DNA of 64,000 nucleotides from Mycolicibacterium pulveris (GCF_010725725.1 NZ_AP022599.1:124001-188000); one strand, 5' to 3'; shown: positions 16,371 through 27,065, counted from the stretch's first letter. Made by a program: numbers and translations. The notes: generated by a model from the letters alone, not told the origin.

Positions 16371-17183
16371 CTACTGCGACAGCGGGTTTTCCGGCTTGGC
16401 CTGCTGATCGACAGCCGGTTGTGCCTGCGCCGGTGTGGCGGTGCCGCCGGCCGGCAGCTGCTCGCCGCGCATCGACGCCCGGATCTGCTCCAGCCGGGAA
16501 TGGCCTGCCATCTGCACGCTGGCCTGCTGCACCTCGAGCATCCGGCCCTGCACCGAGTTCTGGGCCAGTTCGGCCGACCCCATGGCGTTGGCGTAGCGGC
16601 GTTCGATCTTCTGCCGCACCTCGTCGAGGCTGGGGGTGGCGCCGGGCGCGGCGAGCTCGCTCATCGACTGCAGCGACGCGCTGACCTGCTCCTGCATCTT
16701 GGCCTGCTCGAGCTGCGACAACAGCTTGGTGCGCTCGCTGATCTTCTGCTGCAGCATCATCGCGTTCTGCTCGACGGCCTTCTTGGCCTGGGCGGCCGCC
16801 TGAAGCGCCTGGTCGTGCAGGGTCTTGAGGTCCTCGACGCTCTGCTCGGCGGTGACCAGCTGGGCGGCGAACGCCTCGGCGGCGTTGTTGTATTCGGTGG
16901 CCTTGGCGGCATCCCCGGCGGCGGTGGCCTGGTCGGCCAGCGTCAGCGCCTGCCGGACGTTCACCTGCAGTTTCTCGATGTCGGCCAGTTGGCGGTTGAG
17001 CCGCATCTCCAGCTGGCGCTGGTTGCCGATGACCTGGGCGGCCTGCTGCGTCAGGGCCTGGTGCTGGCGCTGCGCCTCCTCGATGGCCTGCTGAATCTGC
17101 ACCTTCGGATCGGCGTACTCGTCGACCTTGGAGCTGAACAGCGCCATCAGGTAGCGCCACGCCTTGACGAACGGATTGGCCAT
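16371..17183 (-). CDS. pspA: Phage-shock protein A / 35 kDa antigen
   Basis: A 270-residue PspA/IM30 protein. The N-terminal amphipathic segment ([19 protein letters not shown]) is followed by long coiled coils from about residue 25 to 220 and a Pro/Gln-rich tail. It binds and stabilises stressed membranes and, in mycobacteria, holds ClgR in check. It lies 119 bases downstream of clgR in the same direction and is read from the clgR promoter. Confidence 0.93.
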   Translation of the reverse strand: MANPFVKAWRYLMALFSSKVDEYADPKVQIQQAIEEAQRQHQALTQQAAQVIGNQRQLEMRLNRQLADIEKLQVNVRQALTLADQATAAGDAAKATEYNNAAEAFAAQLVTAEQSVEDLKTLHDQALQAAAQAKKAVEQNAMMLQQKISERTKLLSQLEQAKMQEQVSASLQSMSELAAPGATPSLDEVRQKIERRYANAMGSAELAQNSVQGRMLEVQQASVQMAGHSRLEQIRASMRGEQLPAGGTATPAQAQPAVDQQAKPENPLSQ

Positions 17184-17302
17184 GGATCATTCCGCCTTCG
17201 TGTCTGTGGTTGTCTCGGACTCGCCGGCGCCTCGGGTCACCGTGCTGCCCAATCTATCGGGTCGGCACCGATCGCCACACCCAGTCAGTCGTCGGAACCG
17301 GC

Positions 17303-17629
17303 TCAGGCCACAGCCATCGACACAACCTGAGGAATGACGACTTTGGTGCTCTCGTCGATGTTGGCGGCACCGGCACCGGCCACCGCGGCCAGCTCTGCGC
17401 GCTCCATCTCCTCGCCGGCGTCCGCGAGCACCCGGGACAACGGGATGTCCAGCGCACCGCAGATGGCGTTGAGCAGTTCGCTGGAGGCTTCCTTGCGGCC
17501 GCGTTCCACCTCGGACAGATAGCCGAGGCTGACCCGGGCGGTGTCGGACACCTCGCGCAGCGTGCGCCCCTGCTCGATGCGGGCACGACGCAGCACCTCG
17601 CCGATCACCTCGCGCAGCAATGCCGTCAT
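17303..17629 (-). CDS. clgR: Transcriptional regulator ClgR
   Basis: A 108-residue XRE-family regulator with helix-turn-helix at about residues 12-65 ([27 protein letters not shown] region). ATG 17629 is chosen because GGAGAG lies 5-10 bases before it; upstream codons to 17674 include the promoter. It ends in SMAVA, a hydrophobic C-terminus that in related proteins is a Clp-degradation tag. Activates clp protease genes and its own psp operon under envelope stress. Confidence 0.93.
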   Translation of the reverse strand: MTALLREVIGEVLRRARIEQGRTLREVSDTARVSLGYLSEVERGRKEASSELLNAICGALDIPLSRVLADAGEEMERAELAAVAGAGAANIDESTKVVIPQVVSMAVA

Positions 17630-17672
17630 CGTGCTCTCCTTATCAACTCGAGTCGCGGGGTTCCTACTAAGC

Positions 17673-17700
17673 AACGCTATGCACCGCCGGGATGGTTCCC
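17673..17700 (-). promoter_or_regulatory. ECF (SigE-like) promoter of the clgR-psp operon
   Basis: On the - strand GGGAACC (17700-17694) is followed by CGTT (17676-17673), i.e. GGAAC-N19-GTT, 44 bases before the clgR ATG. This fits the ECF consensus recognised by mycobacterial SigE; clgR of M. tuberculosis is SigE-dependent. Confidence 0.65.
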
Positions 17701-17726
17701 GAACCGCGCGAATTCGGCTGTGAAGA

Positions 17727-18353
17727 TCAGGCCCGGGCTCGGGAATCCCTGGCCGCGGAGATGACGTAGTCGATGCCGGTGAGCACGGTCAACACGACCG
17801 CGGCCCACATCACCACCCACGCGACGGCCAGCAAGGGGCCGGACAGCGGCAGGATGAACAGGCCGATCGCCACCCCCTGCACCAGCGTCTTGAGCTTGCC
17901 GCCGCGGCTGGCCGGGATGACGCCGTGCCGCAGCACGGCGAAGCGCAGCACCGTGATGCCGACCTCACGCACCAGGATCAGCACCGTGATCCACCACGGC
18001 AGATCGCCGAGGAGTGACAGCCCGATCAGCGCGGCGCCGATCAGGGCCTTGTCGGCGATCGGATCGGCCAGGGTGCCGAACTCGGTGACCATGCCGTAGC
18101 TGCGCGCCAACGCGCCGTCGAACCGGTCGGTGACCACCGCGACGGTGAACACCACGAATGCAGCTACCCGCCAGAAGGTTTCATGGCCGTCACCGACGAA
18201 CAGCAAAACCAGGAACACCGGAACCAACGCCATGCGCACGCCGGTGAGCACGTTCGCGATGTTGGCCACTCGGGCGCGCGGAACCAGCGGATCAGTATGA
18301 GGTTGGCCCGGCACCGCCACAGAATATCGGTTGCTCAAACCGATACTCTCCAC
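17727..18353 (-). CDS. pgsA: CDP-alcohol phosphatidyltransferase (PgsA-type)
   Basis: Phosphatidylglycerophosphate synthase family, integral membrane, acting in phospholipid synthesis. The CDP-alcohol motif D-G-x2-A-R-x8-G-x3-D-x3-D is complete (DGALAR ... GTLADPIAD, residues about 78-103). Four to six hydrophobic helices follow. The longest frame starts with GTG at 18353, only 2 bases from the divergent argA start, and its first codons contain a perfect palindrome; GTG 18320 or 18314 is the more likely start (197 or 195 residues). Confidence 0.88.
   Translation of the reverse strand: MESIGLSNRYSVAVPGQPHTDPLVPRARVANIANVLTGVRMALVPVFLVLLFVGDGHETFWRVAAFVVFTVAVVTDRFDGALARSYGMVTEFGTLADPIADKALIGAALIGLSLLGDLPWWITVLILVREVGITVLRFAVLRHGVIPASRGGKLKTLVQGVAIGLFILPLSGPLLAVAWVVMWAAVVLTVLTGIDYVISAARDSRARA
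18325..18349 (+). promoter_or_regulatory. Palindrome over the argA -10 region (candidate operator)
   Basis: Perfect inverted repeat TATCGGTT-gctca-AACCGATA (18325-18345). It overlaps a -10 hexamer TACTCT (18344-18349) that lies 6 bases before the argA GTG, the spacing of a leaderless mycobacterial promoter. A protein bound here would block argA and, if pgsA starts at 18320, its promoter region too. Confidence 0.5.
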
Positions 18354-18355
18354 GT

Positions 18356-18865
18356 GTGAGCGCAGATTCCGGTCGGGTCGTTGTGCGGCGGGCCCGGGCG
18401 TCGGACGTGCCCGCGATAAAAGCGTTGGTGGACATCTACGCCGGCAAAATCCTGCTGGAGAAGAACCTGGTGACGCTGTATGAGGCGGTCCAGGAGTTCT
18501 GGGTGGCCGCGGTCGACGACGAGGTGATCGGCTGCGGAGCCCTGCATGTGATGTGGTCGGACCTCGGCGAGGTGCGCACCGTGGCGGTGCACCCGACGTT
18601 CCTCGGCCGCGGCATCGGGCACGCGATCGTCGACCGGCTCCTGGGAGTGGCTAGGGAGCTGCGGCTCAAGCGCATCTTCGTGCTCACCTTCGAGGTGGAG
18701 TTCTTCAGCAAGCACGGCTTCGCCGAGATCGACGGCACCCCGGTGACCGCGGAGGTCTACGAGGAGATGTGCCGGTCCTACGACACCGGTGTCGCGGAGT
18801 TTCTCGACCTGTCCTATGTCAAGCCGAACATCTTGGGCAACACGCGCATGCTGCTCACGCTGTAG
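18356..18865 (+). CDS. argA: N-acetylglutamate synthase ArgA (GNAT type, Rv2747-like)
   Basis: First enzyme of arginine synthesis, acetyl-CoA plus glutamate to N-acetylglutamate. The 169-residue protein is a single GNAT domain: VRTVAVHPTFLGRGIGHAIVDRLL holds the R/Q-x2-G-x-G/A acetyl-CoA loop (GRGIG, about residue 82). This short stand-alone form replaces the long kinase-fused NAGS in mycobacteria. GTG 18356 is probably leaderless. The C-terminal KPNILGNTRMLLTL is usual. Confidence 0.88.
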   Translation: MSADSGRVVVRRARASDVPAIKALVDIYAGKILLEKNLVTLYEAVQEFWVAAVDDEVIGCGALHVMWSDLGEVRTVAVHPTFLGRGIGHAIVDRLLGVARELRLKRIFVLTFEVEFFSKHGFAEIDGTPVTAEVYEEMCRSYDTGVAEFLDLSYVKPNILGNTRMLLTL

Positions 18866-18866
18866 C

Positions 18867-18916
18867 GATTTGTGTGCGTTTTGCTGCGCTCCGCGCGCCT
18901 AGACGGAACACAAATC
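18867..18916. terminator. Dyad between argA and ftsK 3' ends
   Basis: Arms GATTTGTGT (18867-18875) and ACACAAATC (18908-18916) enclose a GC-rich 32-base loop between two convergent genes; the right arm overlaps the ftsK stop codon. It may serve as a bidirectional terminator. Confidence 0.45.
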
Positions 18917-21371
18917 ACTCGTCGTCCTCGCCCGTGTCGGCGCCGCGGATCGACGCGAGTGTGGCCGCCAGCTCGTCGGGCTTGACCAGCACCTCGCGGG
19001 CCTTGGAGCCCTCGCTGGGCCCGACGATGTTGCGGGTCTCCATCAGGTCCATCAACCGCCCGGCCTTGGCGAACCCGACGCGCAGCTTGCGCTGCAGCAT
19101 CGACGTCGAGCCGAACTGGCTGGACACCACCAGCTCGACGGCCTGCAGGAAGACGTCCATGTCGTCGCCGATGTCGGGGTCGACGTCGGTGCGCTCGCTG
19201 GTGGTCTTGGCGGTGGTGACGCCCTCGGTGTACTCGGGCTCGGCCTGTTCCTTGCAGGCGGTGACCACGGCGTGGATCTCGTCGTCGCCGACGAACGCGC
19301 CCTGCAGCCGGATCGGCTTGTTGGCGCCCATCGGCAGGAACAGGCCGTCGCCCATGCCGATCAGCTTCTCGGCGCCCTGCTGATCGAGGATCACGCGGCT
19401 GTCGGTCAGCGACGACGTCGCGAACGCCAGCCGCGACGGCACGTTCGTCTTGATCAGGCCGGTGACCACGTCCACCGACGGGCGCTGGGTGGCCAGCACC
19501 AGGTGAATGCCTGCCGCGCGGGCCTTCTGGGTGATGCGCACGATGGCGTCCTCGACGTCGCGCGGGGCGGTCATCATCAGATCCGCCAGCTCGTCGACGA
19601 TCGCCACGATGTACGGGTAGGGCCGGTACTCGCGGTTGCTGCCCAGCGGGGCGGTGATCTCCCCCGACCGCACCTTCTTGTTGAAGTCGTCGATGTGGCG
19701 CACCCGCGACGCCTGCATGTCCTGGTAGCGCTGCTCCATCTCCTCGACCAGCCACGCCAACGCGGCGGCGGCCTTCTTCGGCTGGGTGATGATCGGCGTG
19801 ATCAGGTGCGGAATGCCTTCGTAAGGCGTGAGTTCCACCATCTTGGGGTCGATCAGGATCAACCTGACCTCTTCGGGTGTCGCCCGCGCCAGCAGCGACA
19901 CCAGCATCGAGTTGACGAAGCTCGACTTGCCCGACCCGGTGGAGCCGGCCACGAGCAGGTGCGGCATCTTGGCGAGGTTTGCCGAAATATATTCGCCCTC
20001 AATGTCTTTGCCTAGACCGATCACCAACGGATGGTGGTCGGTACGGGTCGACGGATCGGTCAGCACGTCGGCCAGGCGCACCATCTCCCGGTCGGTGTTG
20101 GGCACCTCGATGCCCACCGCGGATTTGCCGGGGATCGGCGCGAGCATGCGCACGCTCTCCGTGGCGACCGCGTAGGCGATATTGCGGTGCAGCGCAGTGA
20201 TTTTCTCGACCTTGACGCCGGGTCCCAACTCGACCTCGTACCGGGTGACGGTCGGGCCGCGGGTGCAGCCGGTGACCGAGGCGTTCACCTTGAACTGCTG
20301 CAGGACCTCGTTGATCGCGTCGACCATCCGGTCGTTGGCCGCGCTGCGCCGCTTGGGCGGATCACCCATGACCAACAAGTCGAGCGACGGCAGCGTGTAG
20401 GGACCGTCGACGACGCGGTCCAGGGCCTGCGCCTGTTTCTTGGCGGGCTTCTTCTTGCGGCTGCGGGCGGCCGGCTCCGGGACGGTGGGCGTCTCGTCGT
20501 CGATCGGGTAGTTGTCCATCGGCGTGCCGGTCGGCCACGGCTGGGCCCCGTCGTCGCTGTAGCCGGCGGGGTCGTCGTAGTAGCCGTCGGAGAAATCCTC
20601 GGGCTGCGCGGCGAAGTCGACGTCGTCGTATTCGTCGTCGTCATGCTCGCCGCGGAAACCGCGCGTGGAGAACATCATCTGCAACGTCGACGGGACCTCA
20701 CGGATCGTGGTGCCCGTCACCAGCAGGACACCGAACAACGAACCCATGAACAGCAGCGGCGCGGCGATCCATGCGGTGAGCCCGTCGGAGAGCGGGCCGC
20801 CGATGGCGAACCCGAAGAACCCGGCGGCGTGCTGACGGGCCGCGGGATCGGCGGGCGAGCCGGCCCACAGGTGCCACAGGCCGAGTGCGGGCAGCGCGAC
20901 CATCGCCGCACCGAGCACCAGCCGGGGCCGGGCGTCGGGGTCCGGCTCGGTGCGCATCAGCAGCACCGCCACCGCAACCAGCACGATCGGCAACACCACC
21001 ACCGCCGAACCGACGAGCACCCGCAGGAAGGTGTCGATCCACTCCCCGACAGGTCGGGCCGCGTCGAACCAGGAGCTCGCGACGATCACCACCGCGACGC
21101 CCAGCAGGGCCAGCGCGATCCCGTCGCGACGATGGCCGGGCTCGAGGTCACGCGCGCGGCCCACCGACCGGGCCGTCGACCCGACACCCTTGGCCAGCAT
21201 CAGCCAGCCCGCGCGGACACCGCGGCCCACCGCGGCACCGGCGGTCGCGACCGGCGACGGATTGCGGCGCGATGCCGGCCTGCGTCGCGGCGCCGACCGT
21301 GACCCGCTCCGCGAACCGGTCTTTGACATGGTCGAACGGGTGCCAGAGCGCGCGGCGGTCTTACTAGCCAT
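18915..21371 (-). CDS. ftsK: DNA translocase FtsK
   Basis: Septal dsDNA pump for chromosome segregation. ATG 21371 starts a basic Ser/Arg-rich leader (MASKTAARSGTRS), which fits the family; the open frame upstream is not conserved in style and overlaps the divergent gene. N-terminal half: four hydrophobic helices within about residues 85-250, then an acidic linker. C-terminal motor: Walker A AGSTGSGKS, Walker B LILIDPKMV, and a gamma winged-helix domain (STSMLQRKLRVGFAKAGRLMD) that reads KOPS/dif. A -10-like TAGGCT lies 7 bases before the ATG, so the message may be leaderless. 818 residues. Confidence 0.95.
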   Translation of the reverse strand: MASKTAARSGTRSTMSKTGSRSGSRSAPRRRPASRRNPSPVATAGAAVGRGVRAGWLMLAKGVGSTARSVGRARDLEPGHRRDGIALALLGVAVVIVASSWFDAARPVGEWIDTFLRVLVGSAVVVLPIVLVAVAVLLMRTEPDPDARPRLVLGAAMVALPALGLWHLWAGSPADPAARQHAAGFFGFAIGGPLSDGLTAWIAAPLLFMGSLFGVLLVTGTTIREVPSTLQMMFSTRGFRGEHDDDEYDDVDFAAQPEDFSDGYYDDPAGYSDDGAQPWPTGTPMDNYPIDDETPTVPEPAARSRKKKPAKKQAQALDRVVDGPYTLPSLDLLVMGDPPKRRSAANDRMVDAINEVLQQFKVNASVTGCTRGPTVTRYEVELGPGVKVEKITALHRNIAYAVATESVRMLAPIPGKSAVGIEVPNTDREMVRLADVLTDPSTRTDHHPLVIGLGKDIEGEYISANLAKMPHLLVAGSTGSGKSSFVNSMLVSLLARATPEEVRLILIDPKMVELTPYEGIPHLITPIITQPKKAAAALAWLVEEMEQRYQDMQASRVRHIDDFNKKVRSGEITAPLGSNREYRPYPYIVAIVDELADLMMTAPRDVEDAIVRITQKARAAGIHLVLATQRPSVDVVTGLIKTNVPSRLAFATSSLTDSRVILDQQGAEKLIGMGDGLFLPMGANKPIRLQGAFVGDDEIHAVVTACKEQAEPEYTEGVTTAKTTSERTDVDPDIGDDMDVFLQAVELVVSSQFGSTSMLQRKLRVGFAKAGRLMDLMETRNIVGPSEGSKAREVLVKPDELAATLASIRGADTGEDDE

Positions 21372-21470
21372 GCCTGCAAGCCTAGTCGCAATAGTCCCAG
21401 ATACAACATCTGCCACACTGGTCACAAAAGGGTATCTGTTCAGCACCGAGCAGGCATACCGTGCCGAAAC

Positions 21471-21923
21471 ATGACCGCCAGCGATATCCGGGCCGGTATG
21501 CCCACGTCCAGCAAGGTGCTTTGCGGTGTTTACGCCGCCATTGCCGTCGCCGCCCTGATAGCGACCTGGAGCCAGAACCTGGCCTACTCCGGCCACGGTG
21601 CCGACCTGCTGCGGGTGTTCTGGGAGGACACCAAGGCCAACCCGGCGTCGCGGTCGATCACCGCCGACATCGCGCTGTTCCTGCTCGCCGCCGCGGTCCT
21701 CATGGTGGCCGAGGCCCGCAAGCACGGCGTGAAGTACGTGTGGGCCTACATCGTCGGCGGATTCCTGATCGCGATCAGCGTGACGTTTCCGTTGTTCCTC
21801 ATCGCCCGCGAGGTCCGGCTGAGCCGCACGGAGGCCAACCGGTTGTCGACGCCGGACACCGTCGGGCTGGTCGCGCTGGCGGTGGCGGTGGCCGCGTTCA
21901 CGATCTGGGTGGACGTGCTCTGA
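21471..21923 (+). CDS. DUF2834 family membrane protein
   Basis: A 150-residue protein with four hydrophobic helices (about residues 16-34, 66-82, 91-113, 132-148). The WSQNLAYSG and FWEDTKANPASRSITADI segments are typical of DUF2834. A TACCGT -10-like hexamer lies 8 bases before ATG 21471. Function unknown. Confidence 0.75.
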   Translation: MTASDIRAGMPTSSKVLCGVYAAIAVAALIATWSQNLAYSGHGADLLRVFWEDTKANPASRSITADIALFLLAAAVLMVAEARKHGVKYVWAYIVGGFLIAISVTFPLFLIAREVRLSRTEANRLSTPDTVGLVALAVAVAAFTIWVDVL

Positions 21924-21981
21924 ACGACGGGCAGTAGGCTGTGCACTCGTCCAGCAGCACTCATCGAGGAGTTCATCGCCC

Positions 21982-22296
21982 ATGCCGATCGTCGTCGTCG
22001 CAACCATGACCGCCAAGCCGGAGTCCGTGGACACCGTGCGCGATGCCTGCAAGAAGGCCGTCGAGGCGGTGCATCAGGAACCCGGCTGCGAGCTCTACGC
22101 GTTGCACGAGGCCGACGGGACGTTCGTGTTCGTCGAACAGTGGGCCGATGCCGACGCGCTGCAGGCCCACAGCGCCGCGCCCGCCGTCGCGACACTGTTC
22201 GGCACGGTCGGCGAGCATCTGGACGGGGCACCCGACATCAAGATGCTGCAACCCGTCGTCGCAGGAGATCCCACCAAGGGGCAGCTGCGCAGCTGA
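21982..22296 (+). CDS. Antibiotic biosynthesis monooxygenase (ABM) domain protein (Rv2749-like)
   Basis: A 104-residue ferredoxin-like ABM protein: [20 protein letters not shown], then [28 protein letters not shown]. Such dimeric small proteins act as quinol monooxygenases or heme-degrading proteins; the residues for heme binding are not evident here. It ends in a TGATG overlap with the SDR, so the two are coupled and may act in one pathway. Confidence 0.78.
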   Translation: MPIVVVATMTAKPESVDTVRDACKKAVEAVHQEPGCELYALHEADGTFVFVEQWADADALQAHSAAPAVATLFGTVGEHLDGAPDIKMLQPVVAGDPTKGQLRS

Positions 22297-23108
22297 TGGG
22301 CTCCCTCGACGGCAAGGTCGCCTTCATCACGGGCGCGGCTCGCGGGCAGGGCCGCGCGGAGGCGGTCAAGCTGGCGTCCGAAGGCGCCCACATCATCGCG
22401 GTCGACATCTGCGCGCAGATCGGCTCGGTGCCCTATCCCCTTGCCACAGCTGACGATCTCGCGCTGACCGTCAAGCTCGTCGAGGACACCGGCGCGCGAA
22501 TCGTGGCGCGCCAGGCCGACGTTCGCGATCAGGCCGGGTTGGCCTCAGCGCTGCAGTCCGGGGTCGACGAGCTCGGGCGACTCGACATCGTGGTCGCCAA
22601 CGCCGGCATCGCACCCATGCAGTCCGGCGCCGACGGCTGGCGCGACGTCATCGACGTCAACCTCACCGGGGTGCACCACACCGTCGAGGTCGCGATCCCG
22701 ACGCTGGTGGAGCAGGGCGAGGGCGGGTCGATCGTGCTCACCAGTTCGGTGGCCGGGCTGATCGGCGTCGGCAGCGACGATCCCGGCGCGATCGGGTACG
22801 TGGCGGCCAAGCACGGCATCGTCGGGTTGATGCGGATCTACGCGAATCTGCTTGCCCAACACAGCATCCGGGTCAACTCGGTGCATCCGGCCGGCGTGGA
22901 CACCCCGATGATCAACAACGAGGCCACGCGGCAGTGGTTGGGCAGCATCGCCGAGAAGACGCCGCAGGAGATGGGTAACGCGTTGCCGGTGCAGGTGCTG
23001 CAGGCCGAGGACATCGCCAACGCGGTGGCGTGGCTGGTTTCCGATTCGGCGCGTTATGTGACCGGGGTGGCGCTGCCGGTGGATGCCGGCTCGGTCAACA
23101 AGCGCTGA
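22296..23108 (+). CDS. Mycofactocin-coupled SDR family oxidoreductase (Rv2750-like)
   Basis: A 270-residue short-chain dehydrogenase. NAD-binding TGAARGQG near residue 14, VANAGIAPM near 99, and catalytic S plus Y-x3-K (YVAAKHG near 168). The loop after the second beta strand is enlarged ([19 protein letters not shown]), which marks the class with non-exchangeable nicotinamide that uses mycofactocin as electron acceptor. Substrate unknown, probably an alcohol. Confidence 0.85.
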   Translation: MGSLDGKVAFITGAARGQGRAEAVKLASEGAHIIAVDICAQIGSVPYPLATADDLALTVKLVEDTGARIVARQADVRDQAGLASALQSGVDELGRLDIVVANAGIAPMQSGADGWRDVIDVNLTGVHHTVEVAIPTLVEQGEGGSIVLTSSVAGLIGVGSDDPGAIGYVAAKHGIVGLMRIYANLLAQHSIRVNSVHPAGVDTPMINNEATRQWLGSIAEKTPQEMGNALPVQVLQAEDIANAVAWLVSDSARYVTGVALPVDAGSVNKR

Positions 23109-23122
23109 GGCCGCCGGTCGCG

Positions 23123-23187
23123 GCGCCGAAATAGCAGCCACGGTCGCGATTTCGTCGGTTCAACGACCCGGAATGCTATTTCGGCGC
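23123..23187. terminator. 14-bp perfect inverted repeat between convergent genes
   Basis: Arms GCGCCGAAATAGCA (23123-23136) and TGCTATTTCGGCGC (23174-23187) with a 37-base loop, between the SDR stop and the rnj stop. Candidate bidirectional terminator or a dispersed repeat element. Confidence 0.5.
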
Positions 23188-23194
23188 AGAGGAC

Positions 23195-24870
23195 TCAGAC
23201 CTCGATGACGGTCGGCACGATCATCGGCTGACGACGGTAGGTTTCGCCCACCCACTTGCCGACCGTGCGGCGCACCGCCTGGGCGATCCGCGCGACGTCG
23301 GTGACGTTGTCGCGGGCCAGGGCTTCCAGCTCCTCTTCGACCTTGCGCGCCACGGGTTCGAGCGCCTTGGGGTCCTCGGAGAACCCGCGCGAGTGCAGAT
23401 GCGCCGGCGCGGCCGCCCGCCCGGTGCCGCGGTGCACCACTACCGTCACCGCGACGAAACCCGAGGACAGGATGAGCCGTTCGCCCAGTGTGGCGTCTCC
23501 GACATCGCCGGTGACCAGGCCGTCGACGAACATCTTCCCGGTCGGCACCGCCCCGGCGATCGAGGCGCGGCCGCCCGCCAGGTCGACGCTGACCCCGTTC
23601 TCGGCGAGCATGACCGCGTCGGGGTCGACGCCGGTGCGCGCCGCCAGCGCCGCGTTGGCGCGCATCATCCGCCACGTGCCGTGCACCGGCATCACGTTGC
23701 GCGGCCGCACCGCGTTGTACAGGAACAGCAGCTCACCGGAGTAGGCGTGACCTGACACATGCACGCGCACTTGCTGATTGGTTACGACGCGAGCGCCGAT
23801 CTTCGCCAGCGCGTCGATCACGCCGTAGACGGCCTCCTCGTTGCCGGGAATCAGCGACGACGACAGGATGATCAGGTCGCCCGCGGTCAGCGTGATGCTG
23901 CGGTGTTCGCCGCGCGACATCCGCGACAGCGCCGACATCGGCTCGCCCTGCGTTCCGGTGGTGATGAGCACGACCCGCTCGGGCGGCATCATCTCGGCCG
24001 CACCGATGTCGAGCACGTCGTTGTCGTCGACACGCAGATAACCCAGTTCGCGGGCGATGCCCATGTTGCGCACCATCGAGCGCCCGACGAACGACACCTG
24101 CCTGCCCAGCGCCACCGCCGCATCGATGATCTGTTGCACCCGATCGACATTCGACGCGAAACAGGCGACGATCACCCGGCCGGTCGCGCCCCGGATCAGC
24201 CGGTGCAGTGTCGGGCCGACCTCACTCTCCGACGGCCCCACCCCGGGGATCTCGGAGTTCGTCGAGTCGCAGAGGAACAGGTCCACCCCGGCGTCGCCGA
24301 GCCGCGACATGCCCGGCAAGTCGGTCGGCTTGTCGTCGAGCGGCAGTTGGTCGAGCTTGATGTCGCCGGTGTGCAACACGGTGCCCGCGCCCGTGTGGAT
24401 CGCGATCGCCAGACATCCGGGAATCGAATGGTTGACGTGAAAGTACTGGCATTCGAACACGCCGTGCGTACTGCGCTGTCCGGCAGCGACTTCGACCAAG
24501 ATCGGCTTGATGCGGTGCTCGCGGCACTTCTCGGCGACCAGCGCGAGCGTGAACTTCGACCCGACGACCGGGATGTCGGGCCGCAGCTTGAGCAGAAACG
24601 GGATCGCGCCGATGTGGTCCTCATGGGCGTGGGTCAGGACCAGCGCCTCCACCTCGTCGAGCCGGTTCTCGATGAGGCGCAGGTCCGGCAGGATCAGGTC
24701 GACGCCCGGCTCGTCGTGGTTCGGGAACAACACACCGCAGTCGACGATCAGCAACCGGCCCAGATGCTCGAAAACCGTCATGTTGCGGCCGATTTCGCTG
24801 ATCCCACCCAGCGCGGTGACCCGCAGCGCACCTGGGGCCAGTGGTCCCGGTGGCTGAAGTTCTTCGTTCA

Positions 24871-24871
<1 letters not shown>
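23195..24871 (-). CDS. rnj: Ribonuclease J
   Basis: Metallo-beta-lactamase fold 5'-3' exo- and endoribonuclease for mRNA decay and rRNA maturation. HAHEDH motif near residue 80, GTQGE and SGHAYSGEL in the beta-CASP part, PVHGTWRM near 390. 558 residues, full length. GTG start at 24871 overlaps the last base of the dapA stop, so the two are coupled. Confidence 0.94.
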
Positions 24872-25803
<932 letters not shown>

Positions 25804-25818
25804 TCAGCCGATGGCTAC

Positions 25819-25868
25819 CTACGCCTCCGTGGCTGAGTCTGGCCAGCTCCGGCTACGCCTCCGTGGCT
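25819..25868. repeat. 16-bp direct repeat at the thyX 3' end
   Basis: CTACGCCTCCGTGGCT occurs at 25819-25834 and again at 25853-25868, where it encodes the last codons and stop of thyX. It looks like a small duplication of the gene's end into the 79-base gap before dapA. Confidence 0.6.
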
Positions 25869-26617
25869 AGCGGCGACGTGGCGACCTCCGTCCCATCCGC
25901 CAACGTGGCGATCTCGAAATCGGCGAACACCTGCGGCGCCACGCCGACCAACTGGCGCAGGCATTCGACGGCGAGCCGGCGAATCTCCACGTCGGCGTGT
26001 TCGCTGGCCCGCACGGCGATGAAATGCCGCCAGGCGCGGTAGTTTCCGGTAACCACGATGCGCGTCTCGGTCGCGTTCGGCAGCACCGCGCGAGCGGCCT
26101 GACGGGCCTGTTTGCGGCGCAGCGTGCCCAGCTTCTCCCCGGGCTGATCACCCGTGAACTTCGCCTCCAGCCTCGTCAGCAGCTCCACGTAGGCCGCGCG
26201 GCTGGCATCCGCGGCAGCGGTGAAGATCTCCAACAGTTTCGGATCGTCCTCCATTCCGGGCGGCACCACCACCTGCGAGTCGTGCTCGGGGACATAGCGC
26301 TGGGACAGCTGCGAGAAGGAGAAGTGGCGGTGCCGGGTCAGCTCGTGGGTGCACGACCGGGAGATGCCGGTGATGTAGAACGACACCGACGCGTGCTCGA
26401 GCACCGAGAAGTGCCCGACGTCGATGATGTGCCGCACGTAGGCGGCGTTGGTCGCGGTGCGCGGATTGGGCTTGGACCAACTCTGGTAGCAGGCCCGGCC
26501 GGCGAACTCCACCAGCGCAGGCCCGCCCTCGGCGTCGGTGCTCCAAGGCACGTCCGGGGGCGCCAGAAACTCCGTCTTGGCGATCAGTTGCACGCGTAGC
26601 GGCGTGGTCTCGGCCAC
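25853..26617 (-). CDS. thyX: Flavin-dependent thymidylate synthase ThyX
   Basis: Makes dTMP from dUMP using FAD and methylene-THF without the DHF by-product. The signature [14 protein letters not shown] (R-H-R-x7-S) is intact near residue 95. 254 residues. The classical ThyA is also present at 28808, as in other mycobacteria. First gene of thyX-dapA-rnj. Confidence 0.95.
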   Translation of the reverse strand: MAETTPLRVQLIAKTEFLAPPDVPWSTDAEGGPALVEFAGRACYQSWSKPNPRTATNAAYVRHIIDVGHFSVLEHASVSFYITGISRSCTHELTRHRHFSFSQLSQRYVPEHDSQVVVPPGMEDDPKLLEIFTAAADASRAAYVELLTRLEAKFTGDQPGEKLGTLRRKQARQAARAVLPNATETRIVVTGNYRAWRHFIAVRASEHADVEIRRLAVECLRQLVGVAPQVFADFEIATLADGTEVATSPLATEA

Positions 26618-26695
26618 GCGCTCACCCTAACGCGGCGGCTTTGGCCTGCTCGGGAGGTGGTTCTGCCGACTCGGGTTTCAACCCGCGCCGGACGG

Positions 26696-26722
26696 GGAAC
26701 AAAGCGGATCCCAGCCGGTGTT
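26696..26722 (+). promoter_or_regulatory. ECF-type promoter upstream of DUF4193 gene
   Basis: GGAAC (26696-26700) and GTT (26720-26722) with 19 bases between, the same spacing as the clgR promoter, 41 bases before the start codon. Fits SigE/SigH-type sites; which sigma factor uses it is not decidable from sequence. Confidence 0.4.
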
Positions 26723-26763
26723 AACCAAGCACTGTTCGCAACAGCGATGAGGAGCGTGACCAA

Positions 26764-27063
26764 ATGTCCACGGATTACGACGCACCTCGCGTCAAGGACA
26801 CCGACGACGTCACCGATGAGTCGGTTCAGGAGATCGCCGCGCGGCGGCGCCAGGTCGACGTCGCAGTGCTGGATGTCGACGACGGCGATCCCGTCGATTC
26901 GATCGACCTGCCCGGCGCCGACCTTTCGGGTGAGGAGCTGACCGTCCGGGTGCTGCCGAAGCAGTCCGACGAGTTCACCTGCTCGAGCTGCTTCCTGGTG
27001 CAGCACCGAAGCCGGCTGGCGCTGAAGACCGGCGGTCAGACCATCTGCGCGGACTGCGTCTAG
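26764..27063 (+). CDS. DUF4193 family protein
   Basis: A 99-residue acidic protein; AGGAGCG lies upstream of ATG 26764. The C-terminus has a zinc-ribbon-like C-x2-C ... C-x2-C (CSSC and CADC). Actinobacterial DUF4193 proteins are conserved and of unknown function; a link to transcription is often supposed because of the ribbon. It stops 2 bases from the convergent alkX stop. Confidence 0.82.
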   Translation: MSTDYDAPRVKDTDDVTDESVQEIAARRRQVDVAVLDVDDGDPVDSIDLPGADLSGEELTVRVLPKQSDEFTCSSCFLVQHRSRLALKTGGQTICADCV

Positions 27064-27065
27064 GT

